Source of the DNA: Rhodospirillaceae bacterium
GTDB lineage: Bacteria > Pseudomonadota > Alphaproteobacteria > Rhodospirillales > Casp-alpha2
Assembly (NCBI GenBank): GCA_016845145.1
Contig: JAERTE010000123.1
Coordinates: 1-64,000, forward strand
Reading direction: 5' to 3'
DNA: 64,000 nucleotides
Position 1 is the first letter of the stretch; each line of letters begins with the position of its first letter. The notes below the pieces were generated by a model. That model had not been told where the DNA came from. It did no database searches and saw only the letters and a program-made list of their open reading frames with translations. A program made the position numbers and the translations under genes. Below are positions 62,665 to 64,000 of the stretch, piece by piece.

Positions 62665-63399
62665 ATGTTGCCATATCTGATCCTCGGCATCGCTTTGTTG
62701 GCAGGCTTGCTATTGGCTGGGCGCTGGTATGCTACAGCCGACCCGCGGACGCTGATCAAGGCATTGAAGTGGGCATTGATCGGGTTGGTGGCGGCGATTG
62801 CGTTGTTTTTCGTGGTCACTGGCCGGCTGGGGTGGGCCATCGCAACATTGCCGGCATTGGTGCCGTGGTTCTTGCGGGCGCGCAGCGTGGCTCGCATGGC
62901 CAAGACCTTCTCGCGCATGGCGCAAGCCGGCGCGGCACCAGGGGGGACTGTGCCGACCGGGGATACCTCGCAGGTCGAAACGCGTTTCCTGCATATGGAA
63001 TTGGACCACGATTCGGGACGCATGAGCGGCCAAGTGGTCGCCGGGACTTTCGCCGGCCGTGATGTGAGCTCGCTGGCGTTTCATGATCTGATTTCATTGC
63101 TGAGCGAATGCTGGCGTGAAGACGACGAATCCGCGCGGTTGGTCGAGGCCTACCTGGATCGCGAATATCCTGATTGGCGCGAGCGAGCCAAATCCGAACA
63201 GACCAATGGTGCTGGCGGCGGTGGTACCATGGACCGGTCCGAGGCCTTGCAGATTCTAGGCCTTGCGGAAGGTGCAAGCGATGCCGATATCAAGGAGGCG
63301 CACCGCCGCCTGATCGCCGGGATGCATCCCGATCACGGCGGCTCCGACTATCTCGCCGCGCAAATCAACCGCGCCAAAGATATCCTGCTGGGAGACTAA
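62665..63399 (+). CDS. Membrane-anchored J-domain protein
   Basis: A 244-residue protein. Two N-terminal membrane helices (about 3-20 and 38-65) precede a soluble middle part (FLHMELDHDSGRMSGQVVAGTFAGRDVSSL). The C-terminal J domain (about residues 190-244, ILGLAEGASDADIKEAHRRL) has the essential HPD in GMHPDHGGSD. It recruits DnaK to the membrane; the layout resembles TIM14-like J proteins. It shares an operon with VWA and DOPA-dioxygenase-like genes. Confidence 0.9.
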   Translation: MLPYLILGIALLAGLLLAGRWYATADPRTLIKALKWALIGLVAAIALFFVVTGRLGWAIATLPALVPWFLRARSVARMAKTFSRMAQAGAAPGGTVPTGDTSQVETRFLHMELDHDSGRMSGQVVAGTFAGRDVSSLAFHDLISLLSECWREDDESARLVEAYLDREYPDWRERAKSEQTNGAGGGGTMDRSEALQILGLAEGASDADIKEAHRRLIAGMHPDHGGSDYLAAQINRAKDILLGD

Positions 63400-63401
63400 C
63401 A

Positions 63402-63761
63402 ATGGCCGACACTGCTGAGATTCGTGGTTATCACGCTCACGTCTATTACCGAAGCGCCGCAGAGCGCGATGTCGCGGCGAAATTGCGCGATAACATCGAC
63501 ACCTTTTTCGAGGTCAGATTGGGGCGCTGGCGGGACGAACCGGTGGGTCCGCATCCGCTGCCCATGTATCAAGTCGCGTTTGAGGCTGATGAGTTTCCGA
63601 AAATAGTTCCGTGGCTGATGCTCAATCGCGAGGGTTTGGCGATTTTGGTTCATCCCGAGACCGGTGATGATGTTGTCGATCACCGCGATTCGCCGTTGTG
63701 GTTGGGGGAGCGCCTGGCGTTGAATATCGCTTTTTTGGAAGCTGGGAATACGTCAGCTTAA
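63402..63761 (+). CDS. DOPA 4,5-dioxygenase family protein
   Basis: A 119-residue protein from ATG 63402, 2 bp after the J-domain stop. Family motifs are YHAHVYY, GPHPLPMYQVAF, ILVHPETGDDVVDH and the SPLWLG ending. The His set can bind Fe(II). Fungal and plant relatives cleave catechol rings; the bacterial function is not established. Confidence 0.85.
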   Translation: MADTAEIRGYHAHVYYRSAAERDVAAKLRDNIDTFFEVRLGRWRDEPVGPHPLPMYQVAFEADEFPKIVPWLMLNREGLAILVHPETGDDVVDHRDSPLWLGERLALNIAFLEAGNTSA

Positions 63762-63883
63762 TCAGCGACTTGATGTCGGAAAAATCGTTGCGCTCCCGTA
63801 TATTGCGACCTCCGGTGGGCTGTGGCACAAAGGCCTGAGAATCGGTGTTTCGCCGACGTGGATTTTCCCCAAAGGGTCGCTCA

Positions 63884-64000
63884 ATGGTCCAACCCATTCG
63901 CAAGGCTGTTTTTCCGGTTGCCGGGCTCGGCACGCGTTTCCTGCCCGCCACCAAGGTGATGCCCAAGGAAATGTTGACGATCGTCGACAAGCCGTTGATC
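63884..64000 (+). CDS. galU: UTP-glucose-1-phosphate uridylyltransferase, partial (3' end outside window)
   Basis: The first 39 codons of GalU, from ATG 63884 behind AAAGGG. The nucleotidyltransferase motif [17 protein letters not shown] and the following MPKEML, VDKPLI are diagnostic. The gene makes UDP-glucose for envelope polysaccharides and runs off the right edge. Confidence 0.94.
   Translation, partial: MVQPIRKAVFPVAGLGTRFLPATKVMPKEMLTIVDKPLI

Overview
The window reads as chromosomal DNA of an alphaproteobacterium, probably a Rhodospirillales-like one. The markers are a MipZ division-positioning ATPase, a CtrA-type full site upstream of an orphan fliN, FNR/FixK-type TTGAY-N4-RTCAA boxes, the O2-independent ubiquinone genes ubiT-ubiU-ubiV, several single-domain response regulators and two ECF sigma/anti-sigma pairs. 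Taxonomy is inferred from gene content only. No prophage, transposase, CRISPR array or rRNA operon is visible, and one tRNA gene (Lys, TTT) is present.

Layout. 1-8.7 kb: a truncated zinc alcohol dehydrogenase plus a decayed copy of its N-terminus, a PAS-like regulator, an OFA-type MFS transporter, a thioesterase/CDGSH pair, uvrA, a 34-residue membrane peptide and a universal stress protein. 8.7-17.6 kb: housekeeping genes (ssb, gyrA, coaD, tRNA-Lys) around a ubiT-ubiU-ubiV-CBS operon that shares an FNR box with a divergent MFS gene. 17.7-25.6 kb: response regulators around a class I cytochrome P450 operon (P450, ferredoxin, ferredoxin reductase), divergent from an AraC regulator and a sulfatase-type hydrolase. 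25.6-35.8 kb: an accessory stretch rich in small membrane or secreted proteins, with a perfect FNR box, fliN under a CtrA site, a ChaC/SNase-like/DsbA-like operon, cytochrome c, and an ECF sigma/anti-sigma pair. 35.8-50.3 kb: a receiver-PP2C phosphatase, a NitT/TauT-type ABC importer, a GMC oxidoreductase, bacteriohemerythrin, an acyl-CoA synthetase, a GH114-like protein, a DUF3179 protein and an unusual HD-plus-LuxR regulator.

50.5-56.6 kb holds the most unusual locus: five same-strand genes encoding a glutamate-synthase-like FMN protein, a Rieske/thiamine-diphosphate enzyme fusion, a duplicated DUF1538 membrane protein and two PII-like sensors. It looks like a membrane transport or redox unit gated by PII-type proteins and coupled to 2-oxo-acid or glutamate chemistry; the function is inferred. 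56.7-64 kb: a second ECF sigma/zinc anti-sigma pair, a glycosyltransferase, then a rightward run of molybdopterin oxidoreductase, mipZ, VWA protein, J-domain membrane protein, DOPA-dioxygenase-like protein and the start of galU.

A recurring theme is adaptation to low oxygen. Three FNR-type boxes sit in front of ubiTUV, the stress protein and a MoaD/ThiS-like gene, alongside hemerythrin and molybdoenzyme genes. Gene ends are tightly packed, with many 4-bp ATGA overlaps, so operon calls are fairly secure. Functions of the small proteins are not.
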